Virus record (IMG/VR): IMGVR_UViG_3300007511_000003
Span: 1 to 64,000 of that record
From: a virus
Reading direction: 5' to 3' (one strand)
DNA: 64,000 nt
Positions 1-9,119 of this stretch are shown in pieces; positions within the stretch are counted from its first letter, which is position 1; each line of letters opens with the position of its first letter. Below the pieces are notes generated by a model. It ran no database searches and was not told where the DNA came from. It saw nothing but the letters and a program-made list of their open reading frames with translations. The translations under genes and the position numbers were made by a program.

Positions 1-150
1 CAACGTCCCCATACGGCTGCCCAGTTGTTGCAGGTTTTACAAGATATGGAAGCTCACAAGGCGGTGGTTACTGCAAACTACCATGCCAAAGTTTCCGCTC
101 TCGAGGCTGCAGCTGACGTCGCCTCTATCACAGCCGTTTCTTGGGCTTGA
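1..150 (+). CDS. C-terminal end of an unidentified protein, probably tail-associated (5' end outside window)
   Basis: Reading frame 1 is open from base 1 to a TGA at 148-150 and gives 49 residues, alanine-rich and probably helical (ends VASITAVSWA). It directly precedes a short tail-region gene in the same orientation, so it is probably the last part of a tail or tail-fibre assembly protein. Too little is present for a family call; coding status rests on the open frame, its composition and its tight spacing to the next gene. Confidence 0.5.
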   Translation, partial: QRPHTAAQLLQVLQDMEAHKAVVTANYHAKVSALEAAADVASITAVSWA

Positions 151-162
151 GGTTAATGGCTC

Positions 163-513
163 GTGGCAGCAGGGAAACTTGATTTTCTGATCGAACAGGG
201 CGCGACATTTTACCACCGTTTACGCTGGCTTGGGGAGGATGACCTCCCCATCCAGCTGGACGGATACATGGGTAGAATGCAGATTCGTGAAGCCATTGAC
301 GCTGAAGAAGTACTCCACGAATTAACATCTTGTAACGGTCAGATCAGCATTAATGGCCCTACTGGGGAAATTGTGCTTGCGATCCCTGCCTCAGACACCG
401 AAGCCTTTGCTTGGGTATCCGGTGTTTACGATCTTGAGATTGTGTCTGCTGATGGATATGTCACACGTTTAATCGCAGGGGACGTATCAGTGTCTCCAGA
501 GGTGACGCGATGA
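163..513 (+). CDS. Small conserved tail-region protein
   Basis: 116 residues from a GTG start; GAGG at 149-152 gives normal spacing, while the ATG at 156 is in another frame and stops after eight codons. It opens with LDFLIEQGATFYHRLRW and closes with GDVSVSPEVTR. Short beta-rich proteins with this opening and a VSPEVTR-like ending recur in phage tail-fibre regions, but their job is unknown to me. No signal peptide or membrane segment. It sits just before a collagen-like protein, so a virion or fibre-attachment role is inferred, not shown. Confidence 0.7.
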   Translation: MAAGKLDFLIEQGATFYHRLRWLGEDDLPIQLDGYMGRMQIREAIDAEEVLHELTSCNGQISINGPTGEIVLAIPASDTEAFAWVSGVYDLEIVSADGYVTRLIAGDVSVSPEVTR

Positions 514-537
514 CTATCATGTGTACGGGGTTTAATC

Positions 538-1014
538 ATGTCAATCATCGTATCGGAGAGGGACTGCCAAACGGTAGTTGAATCCACAGGAGCCTCCGAT
601 ACGAAGGTCGTAACCCACGATCCAGTTACACATGTTGTCCAAACAGGAGAACGGGGACCAAGGGGTTTACAAGGACCAAGGGGTTTACAAGGACCTCCCG
701 GTATCGGGGCCTTGGCTTCCACATCGACTGAGGTGGCGGTCGGGGAACAAAAAAACGTGTTTATGATTCCTTCGGCTGAGATTGGGTTTTCGCACAAATG
801 GATAGTTGACATTGAGGGGGAGGACGGCAGCAGTTTCGCCTTGGAAATACTTGCCAAACCACAGGCGGCAGAAGTTGTTTTCTGTTGGGAGTATATAGGT
901 GATGACCTCCAGTTTAATGTTGACGTTGCATATGATGCGTCAGGTCTGGTGATGCGTTATGAGAACCTACACTCAGCGGATGTACTGGCTGAAGTGGTTA
1001 TGCTGAAGGGGTAA
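538..1014 (+). CDS. Collagen-like tail protein with short Gly-X-Y stretch
   Basis: 158 residues. After an N-terminal beta-type segment there are seven consecutive Gly-X-Y triplets near residues 38-58 (GER GPR GLQ GPR GLQ GPP GIG), including a direct repeat of GPRGLQ that is also visible in the DNA at about 658-690. The C-terminal about 100 residues look like a beta-sandwich. Short collagen-like triple helices serve as trimeric stalks in phage fibres, so a trimeric virion appendage is likely. Neighbours are tail-region genes in the same orientation. Confidence 0.75.
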   Translation: MSIIVSERDCQTVVESTGASDTKVVTHDPVTHVVQTGERGPRGLQGPRGLQGPPGIGALASTSTEVAVGEQKNVFMIPSAEIGFSHKWIVDIEGEDGSSFALEILAKPQAAEVVFCWEYIGDDLQFNVDVAYDASGLVMRYENLHSADVLAEVVMLKG

Positions 1015-1018
1015 AAAC

Positions 1019-1243
1019 ATGGCAGAAATATCGGTCGATAAACTGGGCCTTGCGGCTTACATGAAGATGAAAGGTTGTCAGGTCGTGAGGGTCCAACCGC
1101 GGGCCATTATTTTCGACATTGATGACCAAAAGGACATGCAGGCCTGGACATTAGAGTACAGCCAAAGCTGCTGCCGGTTACATGACTTCAACTTATGTGA
1201 CCTGCGTAACATGCAGAGGCAGGCCTCTCAATCCGAAGGCTAA
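1019..1243 (+). CDS. DUF5659-like small protein
   Basis: 74 residues, starting four bases after the previous stop. The order KLGLAAYMKMKGCQVV, then a central beta strand (RAIIFDIDD), then W..EYSQSCCRLHDF and a final leucine-arginine helix matches the DUF5659 pattern as I recall it (LALAAYLKMKG, W..EY..S.C..F). This family is small, of unknown function and common in phages and prophages. No membrane segment. Co-transcription with the flanking tail genes is likely from the spacing. Confidence 0.7.
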   Translation: MAEISVDKLGLAAYMKMKGCQVVRVQPRAIIFDIDDQKDMQAWTLEYSQSCCRLHDFNLCDLRNMQRQASQSEG

Positions 1244-1278
1244 GTCTCCCTACTAACGAAAACCGCCTGCGGCTGAGT

Positions 1279-1443
1279 ATGGAGTGGGTCGCGGTTACAA
1301 GTGTCAGGTCATGTGGGAATTCTCCCATCTGCTTGATCTTGGTTCCTGAGTATGAGATTGTGGATGTGTATGTGCGTGTGGCTGATATACCAAGTAAATC
1401 AGATACTCACTTCCAAATAGGAGAGTTTTCTCATGTCTGTTGA
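1279..1443 (+). CDS. Possible 54-residue ORF overlapping the fibre gene start
   Basis: ATG at 1279 to TGA at 1441-1443 gives 54 residues with a hydrophobic middle (ICLILVPEYEIVDVYVRV) and normal composition. It overlaps the first 11 bases of the large fibre gene. There is no convincing Shine-Dalgarno sequence before 1279. The rest of the 189-base gap 1244-1432 holds no other feature except AGTAAATC at 1393-1400, a weak match to the TGTAAATA motif, and the ribosome-binding site AGGAGAG before 1433. Confidence 0.35.
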   Translation: MEWVAVTSVRSCGNSPICLILVPEYEIVDVYVRVADIPSKSDTHFQIGEFSHVC

Positions 1444-4400
1444 ATACAAAAAGATGCATGGCTTGGAGATGGCGGATGCTTCGCACATCAAGAATGCCGT
1501 GGTCGAAAGTTTTGCGTCAAACCCTACCCCAACCGTAGCCGGTCGGTGGTGGTTCAATACAACCCTCAAGGAGTTTATGTTCAGTGGCCTTGACGGCGGC
1601 GGAGGTGTTATCACTGAGCAGGTACATTCCAAGGCCGACTTTGACACTTGGGTTGCCCTGCTTGCTGCCACCGCAACTGGTGGCCCCCTGGTGGGTTACA
1701 GTGGACAGGTTGGTTCCAACGGTCAGTTCAGTACGTCTGCCGCCCAACTGGATTCCACCTTGGACACCATCACCTTGGCAATCGACGCCGACCGTCAAGA
1801 AGAGGTTGATTGGCGCGCGATCTTGGCGGCCACCACGGCCACCAATGGTACCAACAAAGTCGGTTATCAGGGTCATGCCGGTTCCAACGGTAACCTGACC
1901 GTTTCGACCGTCAGTCTGAAGTCCAGTTTGGACCAAATCATCGACGCCATCGATCAAACCCAACAGGATATTATCGACAATGCTTCCAGCGGTGGTCAAG
2001 GTCTGTCCGACCTGCAAGCTGAGTTGGATGTGACCCAGAATGCTTTGGGTACGATGATCAACGTTGACGGTACCTTCAATACCACGGCCCTCGATGGCGG
2101 CAACTACATGGATGCCTCCACCGACGTGGCTTCTGCCGCGTTGGCACTCGACACCCAGATCAAAGTTAACGCTGACGGTCTGGCCCAGGAAATCATCGAC
2201 CGTGGTGCTGCCGACGATAACATCCAAGCAGAACTGGATGCCACCCAGGCTTCCATGGGTGCCATGATGGACGCCAATGGGGATTATGTTGCCCATGTTG
2301 GTTCCAATTATCTCGGTTCCAACTCTGACGTTGCCGAAGACCTGACGGATTTGGACAGCCAGCTCAAGACCGTTACCGACGGCCTGGCTCAAGAGTTGAT
2401 TGACCGGGCTGCCCAAGACGCTCTGTTGCTGCCTCTCGCCGGTGGTACCATGTCCGGTGGTATTGCAATGGGTTCTCAGACCATCAGTAACATGGCAAAC
2501 CCCAGTGATGCCCAAGACGCCGCCACCAAGATTTACGTGGACAACTTGGTGACTGGTATTACCGCCAAGTACAGCGTGCGTTATGCGGTATCCAGTAACG
2601 TTGCTGATCTGGGTGCTTTCACCGTGGAGCAAGACGGTGTGACTGGTGTGGCTGATGATCGTGTTCTGCTGTTCGGTCAGACGGACCCGATCGAGAATGG
2701 CCTTTACATCGTCGGTACCGTTACCACAGGTTCTGCTGCGTTGACGCGTGCGGATGATTTTGACGGTACCCCCGATAATGAAGTACCACCCGGCGCCCAT
2801 GTCTTTGTTTCCGAAGGTACGCTCAACGGAAACAACGGTTACAGTGTGACCTCCAGTGGTTCCTTGGCTCAACAAAACCATGACGTTGGAACCGATGACA
2901 TTACCTTCACCCAGTCTTCGGGTGCCGGTCAGATCATCGCGGGTAACGGCCTCAGCAAGAACGGTAACGAACTGTACATCAACTTTGGTGCCGGTATTGA
3001 AATGCGGCCCAATGATGAAGTCGGTGTTGATGTTCGTGCCACTGGTGGTGTTTTCTGTACAGTTGACGGCACAGCTCAATCCGACGATGCCGGCGCTGAA
3101 CTGGCGATCAAGATTGACACCACAGACGCTACCCACGGCGCCACCCTCTCCACCTCCGCCAGCGGTGCCCGGGTTGCTCAGGCTGTTATCGACCTGATCA
3201 ACACCAACGAAAGCGGACTCGCTCAAGAGATTACGGATCGAGGTAACGCTGACACAGCCATCCAAGCCGAACTGGATGATACTCAAGCGGCCATGGGTGC
3301 CATGATGGACGCCAATGGAGATTATGTCGCTCACATTGGTTCCAATTATCTTGGTGGTAACAGTAACGTGGCTGAGGACCTCACGGACCTCGATACCCAG
3401 GTCAAGACCAACACGGATGGCTTGGCTCAGGAAGTCACCGACCGTGGCGACGCTGACACGGCCCTTCAGGCTGAGTTGGACGCCACCCAAGCTGCTATGG
3501 GCGCCATGATGAATGCCAGTGGCAACTACGTGGCACACACCGGCAAGAACTACATCAACGGTAACGCTGATGTAGCGTCTGACCTCATCGACTTGGATGC
3601 TGCGATCGGCGCCAACGTTTCCGATGGTAACTACATCCTGGCCGCCAACACTGTACAGGCCAATATCGCGGCTCTGGACGCGGAATTGGGTTCGGATGCG
3701 GATGGAAACTACACCGCAGCCTCCAACACCCGGGCGGCCAATCTGGCGGCTTTGGATACTGCAATCGGTGCCAATCTTGCCAACGGCAACTATGTTTTGG
3801 CTTCGAACAAAGTCCAGGCCAACATCACGGCTCTTGATACCGCAATCGGTGCCAACGTCGGTGACGGCGACTACATCCTGGCCGCCAACAAAGTCCAGCA
3901 GAACATCACCGCGTTGGATGTGGCTCTTGCAGCTCTGGCCAGTCAACAGGCTGGTGACAACAGTGCTTTGCAGACGGAAGTTGACAACATCGAGACCGCT
4001 GGCGGTGCGATGATCAACACTGACGGTACCTTCAACAACACAGCGTTGAATGGTTCCAACTGGATGGGTTCTGCCACGACTGTTCAAGGGGCTTTGGAAG
4101 CTCTGGACACTGAGGTCGGTGCCAATCTTTCTGACGGTTCTTACGTCTTGGCCGCCAACACTGTCAATGCAAACTTGACAGCACTGGATACCGGTCTCGA
4201 CACCGAGGTTACCAACCGTACCAATGCTGACACGGCTATTCGCGCGGACGTGAACGCTCAGAAGTACACCTATGAGGCGACTTCGGCGGCGACTTCCTAC
4301 AGCTTGGCCCACAACTTGAACACCAGTTTCCCACAGATCACCGTGTTGGTGCAGGACGAAGACCTCCTGTATTACAACCACGGTGTGCTGGTTCGTATTG

Positions 4401-4486
4401 ATAACGCCGACAACATCACCATCACATTGACCGAATCACGTAAGGTCAAGGTAATGGTCCAGAAGATGGAAAACATCCCGTCGTAA
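1433..4486 (+). CDS. Large repetitive tail fibre protein
   Basis: 1017 residues. N-terminal about 80 residues (GRWWFNTTLKEFMFS) resemble the attachment end of many phage fibres. The body is built of degenerate helical and beta repeats: units such as AMGAMMDANGDYVAH plus SNYLGGNSNVAEDLTDLD, and later AIGANVSDGNYILAANTVQ plus ANIAALD. Residues about 365-520 form the common fibre module with VADDRVLLFGQTDPIENGLY. The last about 75 residues (YSLAHNLNTSFPQITVLVQD) are a small beta domain also recognisable near the N-terminus of the next fibre protein. Role: host recognition or shaft. Start chosen by AGGAGAG upstream. Confidence 0.9.
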   Translation: MSVEYKKMHGLEMADASHIKNAVVESFASNPTPTVAGRWWFNTTLKEFMFSGLDGGGGVITEQVHSKADFDTWVALLAATATGGPLVGYSGQVGSNGQFSTSAAQLDSTLDTITLAIDADRQEEVDWRAILAATTATNGTNKVGYQGHAGSNGNLTVSTVSLKSSLDQIIDAIDQTQQDIIDNASSGGQGLSDLQAELDVTQNALGTMINVDGTFNTTALDGGNYMDASTDVASAALALDTQIKVNADGLAQEIIDRGAADDNIQAELDATQASMGAMMDANGDYVAHVGSNYLGSNSDVAEDLTDLDSQLKTVTDGLAQELIDRAAQDALLLPLAGGTMSGGIAMGSQTISNMANPSDAQDAATKIYVDNLVTGITAKYSVRYAVSSNVADLGAFTVEQDGVTGVADDRVLLFGQTDPIENGLYIVGTVTTGSAALTRADDFDGTPDNEVPPGAHVFVSEGTLNGNNGYSVTSSGSLAQQNHDVGTDDITFTQSSGAGQIIAGNGLSKNGNELYINFGAGIEMRPNDEVGVDVRATGGVFCTVDGTAQSDDAGAELAIKIDTTDATHGATLSTSASGARVAQAVIDLINTNESGLAQEITDRGNADTAIQAELDDTQAAMGAMMDANGDYVAHIGSNYLGGNSNVAEDLTDLDTQVKTNTDGLAQEVTDRGDADTALQAELDATQAAMGAMMNASGNYVAHTGKNYINGNADVASDLIDLDAAIGANVSDGNYILAANTVQANIAALDAELGSDADGNYTAASNTRAANLAALDTAIGANLANGNYVLASNKVQANITALDTAIGANVGDGDYILAANKVQQNITALDVALAALASQQAGDNSALQTEVDNIETAGGAMINTDGTFNNTALNGSNWMGSATTVQGALEALDTEVGANLSDGSYVLAANTVNANLTALDTGLDTEVTNRTNADTAIRADVNAQKYTYEATSAATSYSLAHNLNTSFPQITVLVQDEDLLYYNHGVLVRIDNADNITITLTESRKVKVMVQKMENIPS

Positions 4487-4503
4487 GCTGATTGTTTCAC
4501 AAC

Positions 4504-4527
4504 GGGGGCCATCGTAAGGTGGCCCCC
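4504..4527 (+). other. Stable inverted repeat after the fibre gene
   Basis: GGGGGCCA (4504-4511) pairs with TGGCCCCC (4520-4527) around an 8-base loop. No T tract follows, so it is either a weak or Rho-independent-like terminator remnant or an mRNA-stabilising hairpin. It ends 19 bases before the next start codon and could also limit downstream translation. Confidence 0.5.
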
Positions 4528-4546
4528 ACCCAAATAGGATCGCTGA

Positions 4547-4750
4547 ATGTTACAAACGCTTGAAAACGTCAACCTAGACCACGTAACCTCCATTGAGGAC
4601 ACGATAGGCCTAGTTATATCCTGTTTCGACGAGATGGAGCGGGAAGCAGCAAAGGGCCTTTTTATGTCCAGGCGCAGACGTTTGCAAGAAGCCATCCAAG
4701 AAGTAGACAAGGTGTATGCTCGGATGGATGCCCTTGTTATAGGGATTTGA
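4547..4750 (+). CDS. Small helical hypothetical protein
   Basis: 67 residues, predicted mostly alpha-helical (LDHVTSIEDTIGLVISCFDE, then a basic helix with SRRRRLQEA). No recognised domain. It follows the hairpin at 4504-4527 and overlaps the next gene at the TGA/TTGAG junction. Placed between two giant fibre genes, so it may be a fibre-assembly factor, but this is only positional. Confidence 0.6.
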   Translation: MLQTLENVNLDHVTSIEDTIGLVISCFDEMEREAAKGLFMSRRRRLQEAIQEVDKVYARMDALVIGI

Positions 4751-4752
4751 GT

Positions 4753-4971
4753 ATGGAGACGCCTGAAAAACAGGTTGGTGTGTGGCTGGGAATGTGTAGA
4801 CGTAACCTTAGGAACTTTCAGGTAGAACATCCTGAAATGTCACCTGGGGACAAGCTCCAGTTTATCCAAGAACAACGTCGCCTGCTTAAATCCCTTGAGG
4901 ATGTCTTGAACAGGAAAGCGTTCGTAACAGGAGTAGATCCTAGTAAATTTGACCATTCAGCCCAACGATAG
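4753..4971 (+). CDS. Small hypothetical protein between fibre genes
   Basis: 72 residues from ATG 4753; an in-frame TTG at 4747 would add two residues and overlap the upstream stop. The sequence (VWLGMCRRNLRNFQVEHP, then LQFIQEQRRLLKSLEDVLNR) suggests two amphipathic helices. No family recognised. A further 17-codon frame (4984-5037, start MRITAPSAPP) lies between this gene and the next fibre gene and overlaps its start codon; it is too short to call. Confidence 0.55.
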   Translation: METPEKQVGVWLGMCRRNLRNFQVEHPEMSPGDKLQFIQEQRRLLKSLEDVLNRKAFVTGVDPSKFDHSAQR

Positions 4972-5033
4972 GGAGCGCATGACATGAGAATCACAGCACC
5001 GTCAGCACCCCCGGTTTATAATGGAGGTGCCGC

Positions 5034-7928
5034 ATGAGTACCACGCAACGTATGCTTGCCCACCAAGCGATTCCGAAATCAACCCGGATCACTTGGGAAA
5101 GCGATACCGTCTTTCCAACTAGCCCAGGCATTGGGCAGATGGCGTTCGTCAATCAGATCCTTTATCTTTACACGTCCATTGGTGGCGTGGAGATGTGGTT
5201 TCCCCTGACCAATGCCAAAGACAGCTATGTTCATACACAGGCTGTTTCTGCCACAACCTGGACCATCACACATAACCTGGACAGCACCGACTTCGGTTAC
5301 CACGTTTATGACTCCAATGGGAATGTCATGGACGTGCCGATCGACAACGCCAGCATTACCTCTAACAGCTTCGCCATTGAGCTGACGGAGTCTATGGCTG
5401 GTAAAGTGGTGGTGTTCGTCAACACGGAACTGCTGGCGCCAAGCATGAAAGCCAGCGTTGCTTACTTCGACACGTTACAGTCGAATACCGGCGACACAAT
5501 CAACTTTTCTGCTCATCTGGTACCAACCGATGACATTACCTGGGATATCGGTACATCCGGTAACCGGGTGCGTGACATCTACGTTGGTCCTGGTTCGGTC
5601 CACATCGGTGACGAGGTAATACTGAACGCCACTGGTTTGATCGTGAGTCCTCCCGCCGCACCAACGGACTTGAGCGAAACGCCGTTATCCCAGGCCTCTC
5701 AGTATACCGCCATTCCCTTTACCTATGATCCAGGCGGAGGTGACGTTACCATTAATCCGACCTATCAGTTGAAGACTGTCGGTGGGGTGGTGTACGAAAT
5801 GGTGTTGGACCTTGCGACCAACAAGATTCGCTTTGACGCGGACGGTGTTGCAGCTGACGCCACTGTGGTTGTCAAAGGGATGGAAATTGGGTCAGGTGGT
5901 TTGACTCTTACCTCTGGTAACGTCGGCGCTGTTGATGGTAACTTCAGCGGTAATGTCGTTGTAACCGGAAACTTCACTGTCAACGGTACCACCACAACTG
6001 TCAACACCACTGAGTTGGATATCAGTGATAACATCTACCGTCTCAACGCTGACCATGTGGGCATTCCTTCACAGAATGCTGGTTTTGAAGTCGAACGTGG
6101 TGATGAACTTGATGCAGCCATGCTTTGGGTTGAGGCGGCAGGTAACTTCCAATGCGGTATCAGTGGAAGTTTGCAGCCCATCGTGTTGGACAACGACAGC
6201 CGGTTGATTGATAGCCGGGTCTGCAATAACACCTTCGACAACATCGGCACTGCAAGGACCAACCTCGAGGTTTATTCAACGGCTGAGCTTGATACCTCTC
6301 TTGGCCTAAAGGCCGACCAGACCTCTCTGGATACCCATACAGGGGATTCTGACATTCACTTCCCTGTGAACGATAGCTTGTCTACGAACGCTGTGATCTG
6401 GACAGCGGCCAAAATCGTGGATATGCTGAGTGGTTATTCCAGTGGCGCGCACACCCATGCCGTTGAAGACAACACCAACGTGACGATCACCAACGTTGGA
6501 AACCTGGAAGTGATGGCCTACAATCTGTCGGGTGGCCAGTGGAACAACATGACTCCGGCAGAAGCCGGGCTTGCCACTGCCTCTGACTTGTCATCTCATG
6601 AAGGGGACGCTGCCAATCCACACAGCGTTACCAAGGCTCAGGTAGGTCTTGGAAGCGTGGCAGATGCTCTTCAACTGGTGGCTGCCAATAATCTGAGTGA
6701 CGTGACCAACATCACGAATGCTCGGAGTAACATCGGGGCCGCCTCAACTTCCGACCTTACCACGCATACCACCAACGCGGCGCTCCACTTCGTCATCGAT
6801 GATGGGAATTCGGCGGCCAATGAAGCTTGGTCAAGCAGCAAGCTGACCACGGAATTCGGGCTCAAGTTGGATGCCTCTGAAAAGGGCGCAGACAACGGGG
6901 TGTGTGAACTGGTTGGGGGACTCGTCCCCAATAGCCGACTCGATGCTAGTGTCTTGGGTCAGGTCGAATACCAAAGCGGGTGGAACGCCAACACCAACAC
7001 GCCGACGATCCCTGCCGCTGCCTCAGGTAACAAAGGTCATTACTATGTTGTAACCACAGGAGGTTCCACTGACGTTGATGGTGTGACTGACTGGGTTGCC
7101 GGTGACATGCTGATCTCCAACGGCACTACCTGGGACAAGATGGATAACACGGCCAACGTGACTTCGGTTGCGGGTAAGACCGGTCCTGTTACTTTGGTTG
7201 CTTCTGACGTTGGTCTCGGTAACGTTGTCAACGCCCTGCAGTTGCAAGCTGCCAATAACCTGAGTGACCTGGTGAACGATGCCACCGCTCGGACCAACTT
7301 GTCGGTCTATAGTCAGGCAGAAGTGGATTCTCACACGGGTAACTCCGCCGTCCACTTTATCCTCAATGACACCGGAACTGCCAACAACGAAGGTTGGTCG
7401 GCCCAGAAGATCAACAGTGAAGTCGGTGCCAAAGCCGATGCCGCGGACCTGACTTCACATACTTCTGACTCTGGCAACCCTCACGGGGTAACCAAAGCTC
7501 AAGTGAGTTTGGGGTCGGTCACGGACGATGCCCAGCTGGCGATTGCCAATAACCTGAGTGACCTGAACGATGCTCCTACCGCCCGTACCAATATGGGTCT
7601 GGACACCGTTGGGTTGACGGAAAGTAACGACACCACAATGTCCAGTGGTGGTCAGATCACAGCCAACAAAGCCATTATGCAGGTACATTCTGCAGGTGGT
7701 GAGGTTACGTTGAGCGGTACTGCCCAGATCGTGGCTGGTGTTGGAGGTCAGGAGGTGAAAGTCCTCGGAACCAATGACACCAACTATGTGAAGCTTACCA
7801 ACGGGGCTGGCTTGATCTTACAAGGTAACATCCTCCTGAAGTATGGTGTGATGATCACCTTGATGTATGTTGCCAATCTCAGTGCCTGGGTGGAGGTCAG
7901 TCGGAACCAACCGATTGTTGCAGGATAA
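5034..7928 (+). CDS. Second large tail fibre protein
   Basis: 964 residues, GGAGGTG ribosome-binding site just upstream. Residues about 10-55 again resemble a fibre attachment module (FPTSPGIGQMAFVN, LYLYTSIGG). Residues about 65-130 carry the beta module WTITHNLDSTDFGYHVYDS that is also at the end of the preceding fibre. The middle has YWN-type beta modules (VVVTGNFTVNGTTTTVNTTE). From about 480 onward there are fibre repeats such as NPHSVTKAQVGLGSV and ANNLSDVTNITNARSNI, repeated three to four times. The C-terminus is a beta-rich tip. Likely receptor binding or shaft. Confidence 0.9.
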   Translation: MSTTQRMLAHQAIPKSTRITWESDTVFPTSPGIGQMAFVNQILYLYTSIGGVEMWFPLTNAKDSYVHTQAVSATTWTITHNLDSTDFGYHVYDSNGNVMDVPIDNASITSNSFAIELTESMAGKVVVFVNTELLAPSMKASVAYFDTLQSNTGDTINFSAHLVPTDDITWDIGTSGNRVRDIYVGPGSVHIGDEVILNATGLIVSPPAAPTDLSETPLSQASQYTAIPFTYDPGGGDVTINPTYQLKTVGGVVYEMVLDLATNKIRFDADGVAADATVVVKGMEIGSGGLTLTSGNVGAVDGNFSGNVVVTGNFTVNGTTTTVNTTELDISDNIYRLNADHVGIPSQNAGFEVERGDELDAAMLWVEAAGNFQCGISGSLQPIVLDNDSRLIDSRVCNNTFDNIGTARTNLEVYSTAELDTSLGLKADQTSLDTHTGDSDIHFPVNDSLSTNAVIWTAAKIVDMLSGYSSGAHTHAVEDNTNVTITNVGNLEVMAYNLSGGQWNNMTPAEAGLATASDLSSHEGDAANPHSVTKAQVGLGSVADALQLVAANNLSDVTNITNARSNIGAASTSDLTTHTTNAALHFVIDDGNSAANEAWSSSKLTTEFGLKLDASEKGADNGVCELVGGLVPNSRLDASVLGQVEYQSGWNANTNTPTIPAAASGNKGHYYVVTTGGSTDVDGVTDWVAGDMLISNGTTWDKMDNTANVTSVAGKTGPVTLVASDVGLGNVVNALQLQAANNLSDLVNDATARTNLSVYSQAEVDSHTGNSAVHFILNDTGTANNEGWSAQKINSEVGAKADAADLTSHTSDSGNPHGVTKAQVSLGSVTDDAQLAIANNLSDLNDAPTARTNMGLDTVGLTESNDTTMSSGGQITANKAIMQVHSAGGEVTLSGTAQIVAGVGGQEVKVLGTNDTNYVKLTNGAGLILQGNILLKYGVMITLMYVANLSAWVEVSRNQPIVAG

Positions 7929-7960
7929 CCCACCTTTCCACATGTCGTATGTTCGACCAC

Positions 7961-7993
7961 ACAAGGGGCGAGTTACCCCGCCCCTTGTTTTTT
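7961..7993 (+). terminator. Strong intrinsic terminator closing the fibre operon
   Basis: ACAAGGGGCG (7961-7970) pairs perfectly with CGCCCCTTGT (7979-7988) around an 8-base loop, followed by TTTTT to 7993. It lies between the second fibre gene and the lysis module, so it separates two transcription units. The remaining bases to 8046 contain an AT-rich stretch and the ribosome-binding site GAGGTGG for the holin gene. Confidence 0.9.
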
Positions 7994-8046
7994 CACTAAT
8001 TTTATTTAAGTGGTGGATAACACAATGACTATGAGGTGGAACATTC

Positions 8047-8418
8047 ATGGATTTTTCAGTAATCGAACAGTTTCAGGGCCTTGGGTGGGTTCTGGTACTG
8101 GCCATTCTTGGAGGAGTTAATAGCTTCCTTAGAAGGTACTTGGATAAGGGGTATTCGAGTTCCTTATCCAAGGTCGGCTTCTTCTTTGCGTTCTTACATA
8201 GCATTCTGTCTTCTGCCTTGGCCGGTATGGTTGGTTTCTGGGGTTGTAAAGAATTTGAACTATCCCCACATTGGACTGCCATTGTTGTAGCTATGTCGGG
8301 ACACATGGGTGCTCGTTGGTTATCTCTGGCAGAACGCCTGCTTACATCAAAGGTTACAAGTGCTGTTGGCGTAGACCCCAAGGAATGTCCTGTCCCTGAA
8401 GAAGGAAAGCCTAAATGA
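8047..8418 (+). CDS. Holin, LydA-like (copy 1)
   Basis: 123 residues with three predicted membrane segments near residues 12-30 (WVLVLAILGGVNSFL), 43-65 (VGFFFAFLHSILSSALAGMV) and 75-92 (WTAIVVAMSGHMGARWL), and a charged C-terminal tail. The last segment with SGHMGARW is typical of the LydA holin family (holin superfamily III). Role: timed permeabilisation of the inner membrane so the endolysin reaches the wall. Its stop overlaps the next start (ATGA). A second, shorter relative is at 9120-9380. Confidence 0.8.
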   Translation: MDFSVIEQFQGLGWVLVLAILGGVNSFLRRYLDKGYSSSLSKVGFFFAFLHSILSSALAGMVGFWGCKEFELSPHWTAIVVAMSGHMGARWLSLAERLLTSKVTSAVGVDPKECPVPEEGKPK

Positions 8419-9090
8419 GAAAGCAAACCGCTTTATGGACCCTTCCACCTGGCTGGCCCGGGGGTGAGAACGCAGGACAAGTTATTCCAAGGGGTGGGGA
8501 TCCAGACCCAAACGCTGAACCAGGAGTCGTTCTTCCGATTCAGCATTACACTGCTCTATTGAGTTCTGACGGAACCGACAGCGGTAGCCAGAACATGGCT
8601 GTCAATGGTTCCTCTATACCTTCTTTATTTTATCTCGAAGCCAACTCTGACTTCACGATCTCCATCATGCACATAGGCATCGTTATTGTGGACGATGACG
8701 TTCGACACAACCGGTTTGGGTCTATCCCTGCCGGTTCAATCGTGAATGGGTGGGATTTCTTTGTCCAAAAAGGTGGTCAAGAGGGGCCTATTGTAAGTGG
8801 GGCCAAAACCAGTGGGGAAATCATTGTACAAACAGGTGCTAATGATCCCTATGGTGACGGAGGTACTGCCTTTGAGTTGATAGGTTACCAGAACCAAAAG
8901 AACGCGCATACCATCCCTATAGGGTAGGGTCCATAATGCCTGGGGTATCCGATTGGTTAAGGGGAGTAGTGATCGTATCGTATCACGTGTTAGTGATGAT
9001 CTTTCCAACCTTGAAAGCTTTTTTATAACAGTCCATGGTTTCAAAATTTTCGGTTCGAGTACCCTAGGTACAGGGTTTGGTGGAGGCTAG
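8415..9090 (+). CDS. Virion-type beta protein, frameshifted at 8922-8927
   Basis: The first frame (8415-8927) gives 170 residues ending at TAG 8925-8927. The +1 frame is open immediately afterwards to TAG 9088-9090 and encodes a convincing continuation (VHNAWGIRLVKGSSDR, then SDDLSNLESFFITVHGFKIF, then a glycine-rich end). Removing one G from GGG 8922-8924 joins them into 224 residues. The protein is beta-rich, with a Trp-rich N-terminus and an Asp/Gly-rich middle; a tail decoration or fibre-tip role is suggested by position only. No start codon with a ribosome-binding site exists for the downstream part alone. Confidence 0.65.
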
Positions 9091-9119
9091 ACCTCCGAGT
9101 TATGTGAGGAGTGCACGAG

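Noticed and set aside
1517-4381. 954-codon open frame on the minus strand opposite the first tail fibre gene
   Set aside because: It mirrors the repetitive codon pattern of the fibre gene, has no ribosome-binding site and no recognisable domain; the + strand gene has clear fibre repeats.
4984-5037. 17-codon frame overlapping the second fibre start
   Set aside because: Too short and without its own clear ribosome-binding site; may just be a leader.
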